A stretch of DNA of 64,000 bases from Rs1 sp038900335 (GTDB lineage: Bacteria; Pseudomonadota; Gammaproteobacteria; Pseudomonadales; Balneatricaceae), in the NCBI GenBank assembly GCA_038900335.1, contig JBBMRB010000003.1:186001-250000 (forward strand). The letters are read 5' to 3'. Shown one piece after another: positions 45,900 to 53,886 of this stretch. Numbering within the stretch: position 1 is the stretch's first letter; every line of letters starts with the position of its first letter. The position numbers were made by a program, and so were the translations under genes. The notes beneath the pieces were generated by a model, which searched no databases, was not told where the DNA came from, and saw nothing but the letters and a program-made list of their open reading frames with translations.

Positions 45900-47239
45900 A
45901 ACAAGATATTGTAGTCATTATTATCGATAATGAAAAAGAGATAACCGAGGCATTATCAGAGATGCTCACACTGGAAGGTTTCAACGTTAGCGCCTATCAG
46001 CGCGCGCAAGATGCTTTAACACTGCTATCTAGCGACACAGCAGCGGTGGTGTTAACAGATGTGCGCATGCCCAAAATGGATGGCATGACACTACTCAATA
46101 AAATTCAACAGCTAGATACGAGTATTCCAGTGATACTGATGAGCGGCCACGGTGATATCCCCATGGCAATGCAGGCGATGCGTGAAGGCGCCTATGATTT
46201 TTTGGAAAAACCACTGCAGCCAAAGCACTTGCTAGCACAACTTGCGCGCGCGGTGGATAAACGCCGCCTAGAAATAGAAAACCAACAGCTAAAACAAAAT
46301 TTACAACAACTCAGCGGCATTGATAAATTTATTATTGGCGAATCTGGCGCCATCAAAGCCATCCGCCAAAGTGTTTTATCATTGGCAACCAGTAATGTCG
46401 ATACTATCATTTACGGTGATACTGGCAGCGGTAAAGATATTGTTGCAAGAGCTCTACACCAATACAGCGATAGGCGTGATAAACGCTTTGTTGCTATCAA
46501 TTGTGGCGGTATGAGCGAGAGCTTGATTGAAAGCGAGCTCTTTGGCCACGAAGCCGGCTCATTTACCGGTGCTAACAAACGCCATAAAGGAAAAATTGAA
46601 GTCGCCGATGGTGGCACTCTGTTTTTAGATGAAATAGAAACTATGCCAATGTCAGTGCAAATAAAATTGCTGCGCGTATTACAAGAGCGCTACATCGAAC
46701 GTGTTGGCAGCAGCACGCCCATACCTATCACGATGACAGTGATCGCCGCTAGTAAAGCTGACTTAGGGCAGCTCAGTGAGCGCGGTGAATTTAGGCAAGA
46801 TTTATTTTACCGACTCAATGTGGCCTCCATTACCTTGCCATCACTGAGTGAGCGCAGCGAAGACATACTGCCCTTATTTGTCCACTATGCCAATAAAGCC
46901 TGTCAGCAATATCACAAAGAAATGCCAGCGCTAGCCCCTCAAGCGATTGATAAGTTATTGCAACAACCTTGGCCTGGTAATGTACGTGAGCTAAAAAATG
47001 CAGCGCACAGATTTGTCCTAGGCATAGATCAGCCATCGACAGAAGACAGTAAACTCGCTGCAATCGATGATGCCGATCATGAAAAGCGCATGGATGCGTT
47101 CGAGCGCCAACTGCTAGAGCAAAGCTTGCGAGCAAGTAAAGGCCAAGTTAGTGAGACAGCATTGCTATTAAATCTGACGACGAAAACGCTCTATCGCAAG
47201 ATGAAGAAACATCAAATTGATAAAAACGCATTTAAATAA
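45896..47239 (+). CDS. Sigma54-dependent response regulator
   Basis: A 447-residue NtrC-type activator. Receiver (about 1-120): VVIIIDNEKE at the acidic pocket, phospho-accepting Asp in VVLTDVRMPKMDG, Lys in FLEKPLQP. AAA+ domain (about 145-370): Walker A GDTGSGKD, ELFGHEAGSFTGANKRHKGK, FLDEIETMP. C-terminal Fis-type helix-turn-helix (TALLLNLTTKTLYRKMKKH). The sigma54-contact loop reads GSFTGA instead of GAFTGA. The receiver is similar to DctD. Overlap with the kinase gene (ATGA) and GAGG 5 bases upstream fix the start. Confidence 0.92.
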   Translation: MKQDIVVIIIDNEKEITEALSEMLTLEGFNVSAYQRAQDALTLLSSDTAAVVLTDVRMPKMDGMTLLNKIQQLDTSIPVILMSGHGDIPMAMQAMREGAYDFLEKPLQPKHLLAQLARAVDKRRLEIENQQLKQNLQQLSGIDKFIIGESGAIKAIRQSVLSLATSNVDTIIYGDTGSGKDIVARALHQYSDRRDKRFVAINCGGMSESLIESELFGHEAGSFTGANKRHKGKIEVADGGTLFLDEIETMPMSVQIKLLRVLQERYIERVGSSTPIPITMTVIAASKADLGQLSERGEFRQDLFYRLNVASITLPSLSERSEDILPLFVHYANKACQQYHKEMPALAPQAIDKLLQQPWPGNVRELKNAAHRFVLGIDQPSTEDSKLAAIDDADHEKRMDAFERQLLEQSLRASKGQVSETALLLNLTTKTLYRKMKKHQIDKNAFK

Positions 47240-47273
47240 AGAAATTGGACAATAGTGAGAATATTGATTTTAC

Positions 47274-47297
47274 AAAAAAGACATATTTGTCCTTTTT
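47274..47297. promoter_or_regulatory. Imperfect inverted repeat, activator site or terminator
   Basis: AAAAAAGACA-TATT-TGTCCTTTTT is a nearly symmetric element. It is about 62 bp upstream of the predicted sigma54 promoter, a usual range for an enhancer-binding site, and about 35 bp after the response-regulator stop, so it could instead be its terminator. Confidence 0.4.
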
Positions 47298-47356
47298 AGA
47301 TACTGACCCATGTAGATAATCTAGTTATTTACTTAATATACAATAGCTTATGTTTT

Positions 47357-47373
47357 TTGGCCTTTTATTTGCT
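47357..47373 (+). promoter_or_regulatory. Predicted sigma54 promoter of phnD operon
   Basis: TTGGCCTTTTATTTGCT: the invariant GG (47359-47360) and GC (47371-47372) are separated by exactly 10 bases, as in TTGGCAC-N5-TTGCW. Expected transcription start is near 47384, about 80 bp before the phnD ATG. It lies directly downstream of a sigma54-type activator gene, which supports it. Confidence 0.75.
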
Positions 47374-47464
47374 ATTTATGACACAAGCAACCTATTCACA
47401 TCTTTTTAAAAGAGACTGGGGCTTAACCTAAAAAACCACAACAAAAACAATATAAGGTGGAACA

Positions 47465-48520
47465 ATGAAACTATCGAAAATGGCAAAAATACTGCCAGGC
47501 CTACTATTATCTGGCTCGCTATTACTAACAGCTGGCATGGCACAAGCAGATGACTGTAGCAATCGCGGTGTACTAGATGATAAATACTGTGATGAGAACC
47601 AAGATTTAGTCGCAGACTCACCTAAAGATTCTAAAGATTGGAGAGACCCAAGCACGCTAGTGTTTACCTATACTCCAGTAGAAGACCCCGCTGTTTATAA
47701 AGATGCTTTCGCTGATTTTCAACAGCATTTAAGTGACTTAACTGGCAAGAAAGTTGTCTACTACACGGTACATTCTAACGCCGCTGAAGTTGAAGCTATT
47801 CGCTCTGGACGTTTACATATCGCTGGTTTCTCAACAGGGCCAACAGGTTATGCTGTCAACCTAGGTGGTTTTGTGCCGTTAGCAGTAAAAGGCACAGCCG
47901 AAGGCTTTCAAGGTTACAACCTAATCACCATCGTCAAAAAAGATAGCCCGATTACAGACATGCAAGGCTTGAAAGGTAAGCTAGTTGCTCACACTTCAGC
48001 ATCATCAAACTCTGGCAACTTAGCACCGCGTGCTTTATTCCCAAGCGTTGGCATCACTCCAGATACAGATTATACGGTTAAGTACTCAGGTAAACATGAC
48101 CAATCAATTCTTGGCGTATTATCTGGTGACTATGATGCAGCCCCTGTTGCCTCAGATGTTTATAAGCGCATGATCAGCGCGGGTCGTATTCAGGCAGATG
48201 ATTTTAGAATCATTTACACTAGCCCACGTTTTCCAACCTCTTCATTTGGTTACGCTCACGATTTAAACCCTGAACTAGTCGCTAAAATAAAAGAGGCGTT
48301 TGATACCTTCCGCTTCTCTGCTGAAATGTCTAAAACATTCGGTGGTGCCGATCGTTTCTACCCAGTTACCTATCAGCAAGATTGGGCTGTTATTCGCGAT
48401 ATCGCGCATGCAACTGGCACAGCTTATACCAAAAAAGGCTTAAAGAAATTAGCTGAAAAAGATGCCGAGAAAGCCGCTAAAAAACGCGCTAAAGCACTTG
48501 AAGCACAAAAAGCTAGTTAA
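47465..48520 (+). CDS. phnD: PhnD-like phosphonate/oxyanion-binding protein
   Basis: A 351-residue periplasmic solute-binding protein of the phosphate/phosphite/phosphonate class. It has a signal peptide (residues 1-28, cleavage after AQA). The PBP fold is seen in LVFTYTPVEDPAVYKDAFADF, VYYTVHSNAAEVEAIRSGRLHIAGFSTGP, AHTSASSNSGNLAPRALFP (the ligand-pocket Ser/Thr loop) and YDAAPVASDVYKRM. Two cysteines occur near the mature N-terminus, and the last 28 residues are a Lys/Ala-rich tail not usual for the family. AAGGTGG lies 5 bases before the ATG. It is preceded by the sigma54 promoter match. Confidence 0.88.
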   Translation: MKLSKMAKILPGLLLSGSLLLTAGMAQADDCSNRGVLDDKYCDENQDLVADSPKDSKDWRDPSTLVFTYTPVEDPAVYKDAFADFQQHLSDLTGKKVVYYTVHSNAAEVEAIRSGRLHIAGFSTGPTGYAVNLGGFVPLAVKGTAEGFQGYNLITIVKKDSPITDMQGLKGKLVAHTSASSNSGNLAPRALFPSVGITPDTDYTVKYSGKHDQSILGVLSGDYDAAPVASDVYKRMISAGRIQADDFRIIYTSPRFPTSSFGYAHDLNPELVAKIKEAFDTFRFSAEMSKTFGGADRFYPVTYQQDWAVIRDIAHATGTAYTKKGLKKLAEKDAEKAAKKRAKALEAQKAS

Positions 48521-48530
48521 TTGATTATCG

Positions 48531-48555
48531 CCACCAGCACCTAAGGTGTTGGTGG
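48531..48555 (+). promoter_or_regulatory. Intercistronic hairpin after phnD
   Basis: An 11-bp stem CCACCAGCACC / GGTGTTGGTGG (one G-U pair) with a 3-nt TAA loop begins 11 nt after the phnD stop. There is no T run. As with xylF, it may stabilise the binding-protein mRNA and partly separate it from the phnC-phnE genes. Confidence 0.65.
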
Positions 48556-48731
48556 TTATCAGCTCATCGCCTACCTATTTTCAAACTAAGTCTGTTATCG
48601 CACTCATCTGTGTCCTGAGGCCTTTGCGCGCCAGTACTCACACTTGAACATAACACACGGCGCGAGCAATTGATTAAAACTTGAAAACATCAGCCCAGCC
48701 CAAAGTGATTCACACGTGTAGGATTCAAACT

Positions 48732-49499
48732 ATGTCAGCTATGCAAAAATACCTTGAAGTTAAAGGATTAAAGAAAGAATACGTCGAAGGACAACCCATT
48801 CTCAAAGGGATTGATTTTCAGATAGAGCAACCGGGCATTATCGCTATTATCGGCCCATCAGGCACCGGAAAAAGTACATTACTACGCTGCATCAACCGCT
48901 TAATTGACCCAAGCGCTGGCCAGATTATTTTCGATGATACTGACATCAGCTTAGCGAGCGGCAAAAAATTACGCAGATTGCGTCGTCAAGTGGCCATGGT
49001 CTTTCAAGAATACAACTTAGTCGAACGTTTAAGTGTGATTGAAAACGTATTAAGCGGGCGCTTAGGCTATATGAGTACTTGGCAAGCGTGGCGTCGAAAC
49101 TACAGCCAACAAGACATCAATACCGCTTTTGAACTACTTGAAACCGTCGGTTTAGCAGATCACGCTAACAAACGTGCAGACAGCCTATCAGGTGGGCAGC
49201 GCCAACGTGTCGGTATCGCTAGAGCCGTGATGCAAAACCCACGTATTATTTTAGCGGATGAGCCAACATCCTCACTTGATCCTAAAACAGCAGTTGAGAT
49301 CATGGAGCTGCTAGAGCGATTCTCTAACGATAAAGACATCCCAGCACTCGTTAATATGCACGATGTTAAATTAGCACAGCGCTTTGCCAAACGTATTATC
49401 GGCATGTCTAATGGTGTCATCGTATATGATGGTGCCCCTGAAGGCATTACCGATGAGCACCTCAAACAAATATATGGAGGTGAATCATGGCTGGATTAA
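48732..49499 (+). CDS. phnC: PhnC-like ABC transporter ATPase
   Basis: A 255-residue ABC ATPase. Walker A GPSGTGKST (near residue 41), Q-loop VFQEYNLVERLSV, family segment NVLSGRLGY, signature LSGGQRQRVGIARA, Walker B ILADEPTSSLDP, and the switch His in NMHDVKLAQRFA. The order NVLSGRLG and the length match PhnC. It energises import through the two PhnE proteins. The ATG at 48732 has AGGA 8 bases upstream; a TTG at 48681 is in frame but not supported. It overlaps the next gene by 13 bp. Confidence 0.92.
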   Translation: MSAMQKYLEVKGLKKEYVEGQPILKGIDFQIEQPGIIAIIGPSGTGKSTLLRCINRLIDPSAGQIIFDDTDISLASGKKLRRLRRQVAMVFQEYNLVERLSVIENVLSGRLGYMSTWQAWRRNYSQQDINTAFELLETVGLADHANKRADSLSGGQRQRVGIARAVMQNPRIILADEPTSSLDPKTAVEIMELLERFSNDKDIPALVNMHDVKLAQRFAKRIIGMSNGVIVYDGAPEGITDEHLKQIYGGESWLD

Positions 49500-50287
49500 C
49501 GCCAAAATCAGGCAAAAACTACCCCAATCCTTTTCCGCCTAATCGCTGGCTCAGCTTAAGCTGGCTTGTCGTCGCTATTTATCTGGTTTATTCCGTCAAT
49601 GCGATGGGTTTAGATTGGCTGCGTTTTATTGAAGGTTTAGAACATGCCGGCAAACTATTAGATAGAATGTTTCCACCTAACTTTAGCCGCTGGCAGCTAT
49701 TACTTGAAGGGCTGATTGAGAGCTTAGAAATCGCCGTTATTTCCAGTGTCGTCGGCATTTTTCTTTCAATATTTATCGGATTATTAGCATCACGTAACTT
49801 TATGCCCAGTTACGTTAGTACGCCAGTGCGTGGCTTTATCGCTATCTGCCGCTCTTTTCACCCGGTGATCATCGCTATCTTATTTGTCAAAAGTGTCGGC
49901 TTTGGCGCCCTTGCAGGTATATTAACGCTAATTATTGCCAGTATTGGCTTTATTGCAAAACTGTTTGCCGAGGCGATTGAAGAGATTTCACTCAAGCAAG
50001 TAGAGGCGATTAGAGCAACCGGAGCTAGCTTCATCAGCATCATTATATTCTCGGTGATACCACAAGTATTTTCGCGTTTTATTGGTTTTTCAACGTATCA
50101 GTTTGACTCTAATTTACGTAACTCAACCATGGTAGGTATTGTTGGTGCTGGCGGTTTAGGAGGCACTTTATTCTCAGCTTTTCAGCGCTTTGACTACGAC
50201 TTTGTCGCCGCTATATTAATCACTATTATTGCACTGATTCTATTTTGGGAGTTTTTATCTACCATCGTGCGGAGGATCTTTTCATGA
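49487..50287 (+). CDS. phnE: PhnE-like permease 1
   Basis: A 266-residue inner membrane permease with about six helices. EAA-loop LFAEAIEEISLKQVEAIRATGA (read in parts, about residues 160-182), IAICRSFHPVIIAILFVKSVGFG before it, and the closing RNSTMVGIVGAGGLGGTLFSAF. It pairs with the second PhnE downstream as a heterodimer. The start lies inside the phnC 3' end with GGAGG just upstream of its ATG, so translation is coupled. Confidence 0.92.
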   Translation: MAGLTPKSGKNYPNPFPPNRWLSLSWLVVAIYLVYSVNAMGLDWLRFIEGLEHAGKLLDRMFPPNFSRWQLLLEGLIESLEIAVISSVVGIFLSIFIGLLASRNFMPSYVSTPVRGFIAICRSFHPVIIAILFVKSVGFGALAGILTLIIASIGFIAKLFAEAIEEISLKQVEAIRATGASFISIIIFSVIPQVFSRFIGFSTYQFDSNLRNSTMVGIVGAGGLGGTLFSAFQRFDYDFVAAILITIIALILFWEFLSTIVRRIFS

Positions 50288-51081
50288 CATCTATTGATCA
50301 TCGCTGGCAGCGCTTTACCTTAAAGCAGAAGCTATCGCGCTTCACTGTCTACTTAATTTTTGTTGTCGCCTTTGTACTATCAGTACGTACTGTTGAAGTC
50401 ATTCCTGAATTCTTCTTTGATGCGCCTGAGCAAATGATGGATATGTTCTCTAGAATGTGGCCTATCGATACCGCCTTCTACCCAATATCGGTACATGACG
50501 CTTTAATAGAAACACTCAACATTGCCACCCTAGGCACGCTCGTCACCTTGATTTTCTCTATTCCGTTAGCGCTAATTAATGCCTCCAACGTCGTCGCCTC
50601 ACCTTGGGCACACTGGATAGCTAGGTTTTTCTTGGTTTCCTCACGCTCTGTTAACTCATTAGTGTGGGCACTGTTATTTGTTGCCATCTTCGGACCGGGT
50701 GTACTCGCAGGCGTTTTAGCCATCGCATTTCGCTCTGTAGGCTTTGTCGGCAAACTACTAGCAGAGGCACTAGAAGAAATTAACATGGGCTCCATTGAAG
50801 CCCTGCGCGCAACAGGCGCACCTTGGGGTGCGGTTTTGCTTAAAGGTTACTGGCCACAAGTGATGCCTGCGTTCTTTAGTATTGTCTTGTTTCGCTGGGA
50901 TATAAACGTGCGTGAATCTGCGGTACTTGGTTTAGTAGGCGCTGGTGGTATCGGCGTGGTATTAAACGATTCAATGAATTTATTTCAATGGCAACAAGTC
51001 GCCACCTCACTACTCGCTATTTTCGCTGTTGTGGTAATGGCTGAAATCCTCGTAGTTAAAGTCAGAGAACGCTTGATTTAA
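50284..51081 (+). CDS. phnE: PhnE-like permease 2
   Basis: A 265-residue permease, homologous to but clearly different from the first. Seen: FLVSSRSVNSLVWALLFVAIFGPG, the EAA loop LLAEALEEINMGSIEALRATGA, and NVRESAVLGLVGAGGIGVVLND. The ATG at 50284 overlaps the previous stop (ATGA) and has GGAGG 8 bases upstream; an in-frame start at 50245 is not used. Two distinct PhnE subunits are found in several phosphonate or phosphite importers. It is the last gene of the module and is followed by a terminator. Confidence 0.92.
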   Translation: MTSIDHRWQRFTLKQKLSRFTVYLIFVVAFVLSVRTVEVIPEFFFDAPEQMMDMFSRMWPIDTAFYPISVHDALIETLNIATLGTLVTLIFSIPLALINASNVVASPWAHWIARFFLVSSRSVNSLVWALLFVAIFGPGVLAGVLAIAFRSVGFVGKLLAEALEEINMGSIEALRATGAPWGAVLLKGYWPQVMPAFFSIVLFRWDINVRESAVLGLVGAGGIGVVLNDSMNLFQWQQVATSLLAIFAVVVMAEILVVKVRERLI

Positions 51082-51097
51082 CCTGCACTATCAATAC

Positions 51098-51138
51098 AAA
51101 CACCTCATCTATTAGTGACTAATAGGCGGGGTTGTTTT
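51098..51138 (+). terminator. Terminator after phnE2
   Basis: The stem has an 8-bp core (CTATTAGT / ACTAATAG around a single G) plus an outer CCTC/GGGG segment, followed by TTGTTTT. It lies about 20 bp after the last permease gene. The following bases up to the tRNA (to 51383) show nothing else that I can support. Confidence 0.7.
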
Positions 51139-51383
51139 AAACCTCACAACATCAACCCACATTTTTTCTTCTTGTGCTCAATGACAGCGATTTCAAACTT
51201 ATATAGTGTATGACCTATAAAGAGGAGTAACAAAACAAAAGTGCAAGGTGATGAAAAAACGTAGTAACGTTATAGATTTAATAAATGTTTTGTATTTAAG
51301 AGATGTTACTAGATTAGATAAGAAGGAATATTTTGAAGGCAACCATTTTTAATATGTAAGTTAGAAACTTAAATCATTAAAAG

Positions 51384-51459
51384 TGGTGCCCGGAGGCGGA
51401 ATCGAACCACCGACACGAGGATTTTCAATCCTCTGCTCTACCGACTGAGCTATCCGGGC
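51384..51459 (-). tRNA. tRNA-Phe (GAA)
   Basis: A 76-nt tRNA on the minus strand with encoded CCA. The acceptor stem GCCCGGA pairs with TCCGGGC; the D-arm is AGCTCAGTCGGTAGAGC; the anticodon stem is GAGGA with loop TTGAAAA, giving anticodon GAA; the T-arm contains GGTTCGATTCC. All four arms fit. It is alone, not in a tRNA cluster. Confidence 0.97.
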
Positions 51460-51619
51460 AAACTGTATTAATTCGGCGCGTATTAAACTATTTTATTGAG
51501 CATCAGTCAAGTAATTATTTATTTTTTGTAATATATTGTATTTCAGTCGATAATATTTACTTATCAACTATATTTTTAATTACAATCCATAGTACACACT
51601 AACTCAGAGGGGAGATACG

Positions 51620-52570
51620 TTGTTGCTATTTGGTAGAAAAAACAAGAAGAATAAAAAAAATGCCAAACGTGTCTGTGTTCATTTAACAGATGAAGGTATC
51701 GCTATTGTTATCAGCACTGTGACTAAGGGTGCTTTTTGTGTGTTATCGTGTCGCTTTTTTAGCAAGCTAGATCAAGCTGAATCAGCGGGTATCTTGCAAG
51801 ATTACATAATGACTAACAAACTTAATAATGCTACCTGCTCGCTTATTTTAGAGCCTAGCGAATACCAAATACTATTGACTGAATCACCTAATGTCGATGA
51901 CAGCGAAATGTGCCAAGCGCTGTGGTGGAAGGTTAAAGATTTAGTAGCTGTTGATCAAGATAACGCCCAGATAGACTACTTAGACTTACCTGAAGACAGC
52001 AACCTGCACCAAACTAAAAAAGTCTACGCGATTATTGCAGATCGACAAAAAACTAATAAGAAGATCGAGTTTCTTGAAGAGCTGGGCCTTAGGCCTATTA
52101 TTGTTGAAACCCCTGAAACTGCCCTACTGCATTTAACATCGACACTATGCTCAAGCCCTGCCGGCACATCTGTGGTCTATCTTAACAGCGAGCAAAGCTT
52201 ATTGATGTTAATGGCCGACAGCCAAATGTACTTATCCAGGACTTTACAATACGATTATCAAGAACGACCTGAGGCGGTCGTTTTAGACTTGCAACGCTCT
52301 ATGGATTATTACGAGAGCCAGCTAGGCAAACCGCCTTGTTTGAAAATCCTGGTGCTGCCAAAACAAGACCAGCACAACGATGTTATGCAAAACTTAAGCA
52401 ATAATATCAATGTAGATATAACCACACTTGATTTGAATGATGTCGTGCCTTGTGCACAAGAGCTGACAGCGCAGTTACAACAGCATTGTTTGATTGCTAT
52501 TTGTGGTGCCTTACGCTCAAATGTTGCCATCTCAAACACCGCCAACTCGAACACAAAGGAGGCAGGATGA
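51620..52570 (+). CDS. mshI: MshI, PilM-like pilus biogenesis protein
   Basis: A 316-residue soluble protein of the PilM/MshI type (actin-like fold). A basic N-terminus (FGRKNKKNKKNAKR) is followed by VCVHLTDEGIAIVIS, LEPSEYQILLTESPNVDDSEMCQALWWKVKDLV (read in parts, near 72-105), a DYLDLPED region, and SVVYLNSEQSLLMLM near residue 190. It links the cytoplasmic ATPase to the inner-membrane PilN/PilO-like proteins. The start is TTG with GAGGGGAG just before it and no ATG available. First gene of the msh cluster. Confidence 0.88.
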   Translation: MLLFGRKNKKNKKNAKRVCVHLTDEGIAIVISTVTKGAFCVLSCRFFSKLDQAESAGILQDYIMTNKLNNATCSLILEPSEYQILLTESPNVDDSEMCQALWWKVKDLVAVDQDNAQIDYLDLPEDSNLHQTKKVYAIIADRQKTNKKIEFLEELGLRPIIVETPETALLHLTSTLCSSPAGTSVVYLNSEQSLLMLMADSQMYLSRTLQYDYQERPEAVVLDLQRSMDYYESQLGKPPCLKILVLPKQDQHNDVMQNLSNNINVDITTLDLNDVVPCAQELTAQLQQHCLIAICGALRSNVAISNTANSNTKEAG

Positions 52571-53166
52571 AACAGCGAATAAACTTACTGCCGCCACTTC
52601 CTAAAATAGAGCGCAATGGCCTATCTCTCGCTAACTTACTCAGTTTGATCACCCTTATTATTGTGCTTTGCTTAGTGGTAACTGCTTATTTTTGGTGGCA
52701 AACAAATCAACTACAATCGCTGATAGTGTTACAACAAAAAGCAAACAGCACCATCAAGCTCAATATTTATGAGCTATCGTCCGTGGTAAGTCAGCGCAAG
52801 CTACCTAAAAACAGAGCGAACACGGCGATAGAGCTGCAGCAGGAAATTGATGCTATGAATCAAATGCTAGAGATTAGCGATCAGCTTGTTTATCGCAATC
52901 TTCAAGGCTATCTCGATACGATTAGCTTGTTGCATCAAAACCTGCCAGAGCAAACCACGTTAGATGAGCTAAAAATAGACGGCGAAAACAATATATCCTT
53001 AATAAAAGGGCACACCGACCTTATTGCTGACATCCCCAGGTTTATAGAATTACTGCGCAACAGAGGTGTGTTACATCAACATAACATCTCCAACATGCGT
53101 ACTTTACAGGCACTGGGCAGCTATTCATTTGAACTCCAATTTACAACGCAGCAGGAGCCACAGTGA
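52567..53166 (+). CDS. PilN-like inner membrane pilus protein
   Basis: A 199-residue single-pass membrane protein. It starts MKQRINLLPPLP, the PilN motif that contacts PilM/MshI (INL-P). A membrane helix covers about residues 22-46 (LANLLSLITLIIVLCLVVTAYFWW), then a periplasmic coiled coil and an alpha-beta domain. The ATG at 52567 overlaps the mshI stop and has GGAGG upstream; the open frame back to 52450 is only an overlap in another reading. It should pair with the next protein. Confidence 0.85.
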   Translation: MKQRINLLPPLPKIERNGLSLANLLSLITLIIVLCLVVTAYFWWQTNQLQSLIVLQQKANSTIKLNIYELSSVVSQRKLPKNRANTAIELQQEIDAMNQMLEISDQLVYRNLQGYLDTISLLHQNLPEQTTLDELKIDGENNISLIKGHTDLIADIPRFIELLRNRGVLHQHNISNMRTLQALGSYSFELQFTTQQEPQ

Positions 53167-53804
53167 AACTTTACCAAATAATTCACCAATACAACGCGAG
53201 TTATAGCCTGCTCACAATACGCGAAAAGACTCTACTGCTGATCTCTTCGCTAGCTTGCACAATTGCATTATTATTTTTGTTCGTGTTAGAGCCTATGTAT
53301 CTTAAAATGCAAACAACACAGCAGCTCTATAACAGTGAGTTGCAGACAGCGACCAGTAATACGCAGGAAAGAAATCGCTTACAGCACGCTCTTTCATCAG
53401 CCGCTGAAGTCGCTTTAGAAGAAAAAATCTCTGATTTGCAATTTCAATACGATGATTTAAAAGAAGAGCTTTATGGTCAACAACTCGCCATTGTATCGGC
53501 GAGCATGTTTAATAATTTCCTCAAAAGAATACTATCATCAAGTGAGCATGTGACGATCGATAATATTGAAATCATAGCCACTGCCTTCGCTGGTGATGAT
53601 GAAGAGATTGACACCCAAGACAGTATTATTTTAAAGCAGGCAGTGCAGTTAACCATTAGAGCAACAGATAAAAACTTGCATCACTACTTGGCTTTTTTAG
53701 AAAATCAGCCGCTAGCGTTGAACTGGGACAGTATCCATTATAGCCACCTCAGTAGCAGTGAAACTAATGTCGTATTAGATTTTCATTTGTTTACTGTTAA
53801 GTAA
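53163..53804 (+). CDS. mshJ: MshJ, PilO-like inner membrane pilus protein
   Basis: A 213-residue protein with one membrane helix (about residues 24-43, TLLLISSLACTIALLFLFVL). A long periplasmic coiled coil follows (about 45-105, rich in Gln, Glu, Leu) and then a small alpha-beta domain. This matches the MshJ/PilO plan. The start is GTG overlapping the previous stop by 4 bp. The usual next gene, mshK (PilP-like), is missing; mshE follows 82 bp later instead. Confidence 0.82.
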   Translation: MKLYQIIHQYNASYSLLTIREKTLLLISSLACTIALLFLFVLEPMYLKMQTTQQLYNSELQTATSNTQERNRLQHALSSAAEVALEEKISDLQFQYDDLKEELYGQQLAIVSASMFNNFLKRILSSSEHVTIDNIEIIATAFAGDDEEIDTQDSIILKQAVQLTIRATDKNLHHYLAFLENQPLALNWDSIHYSHLSSSETNVVLDFHLFTVK

Positions 53805-53886
53805 TAATAAATAACTGTACGCATAACTATTGATGCTAATAAACCGGTAATTTACACCAGCTAATCAATTATTAAGAGGGAGTTTC

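Noticed and set aside
46830..47135. 101-codon ORF antisense to the response regulator
   Set aside because: It is entirely inside a well-supported gene and has no protein-like domain pattern.
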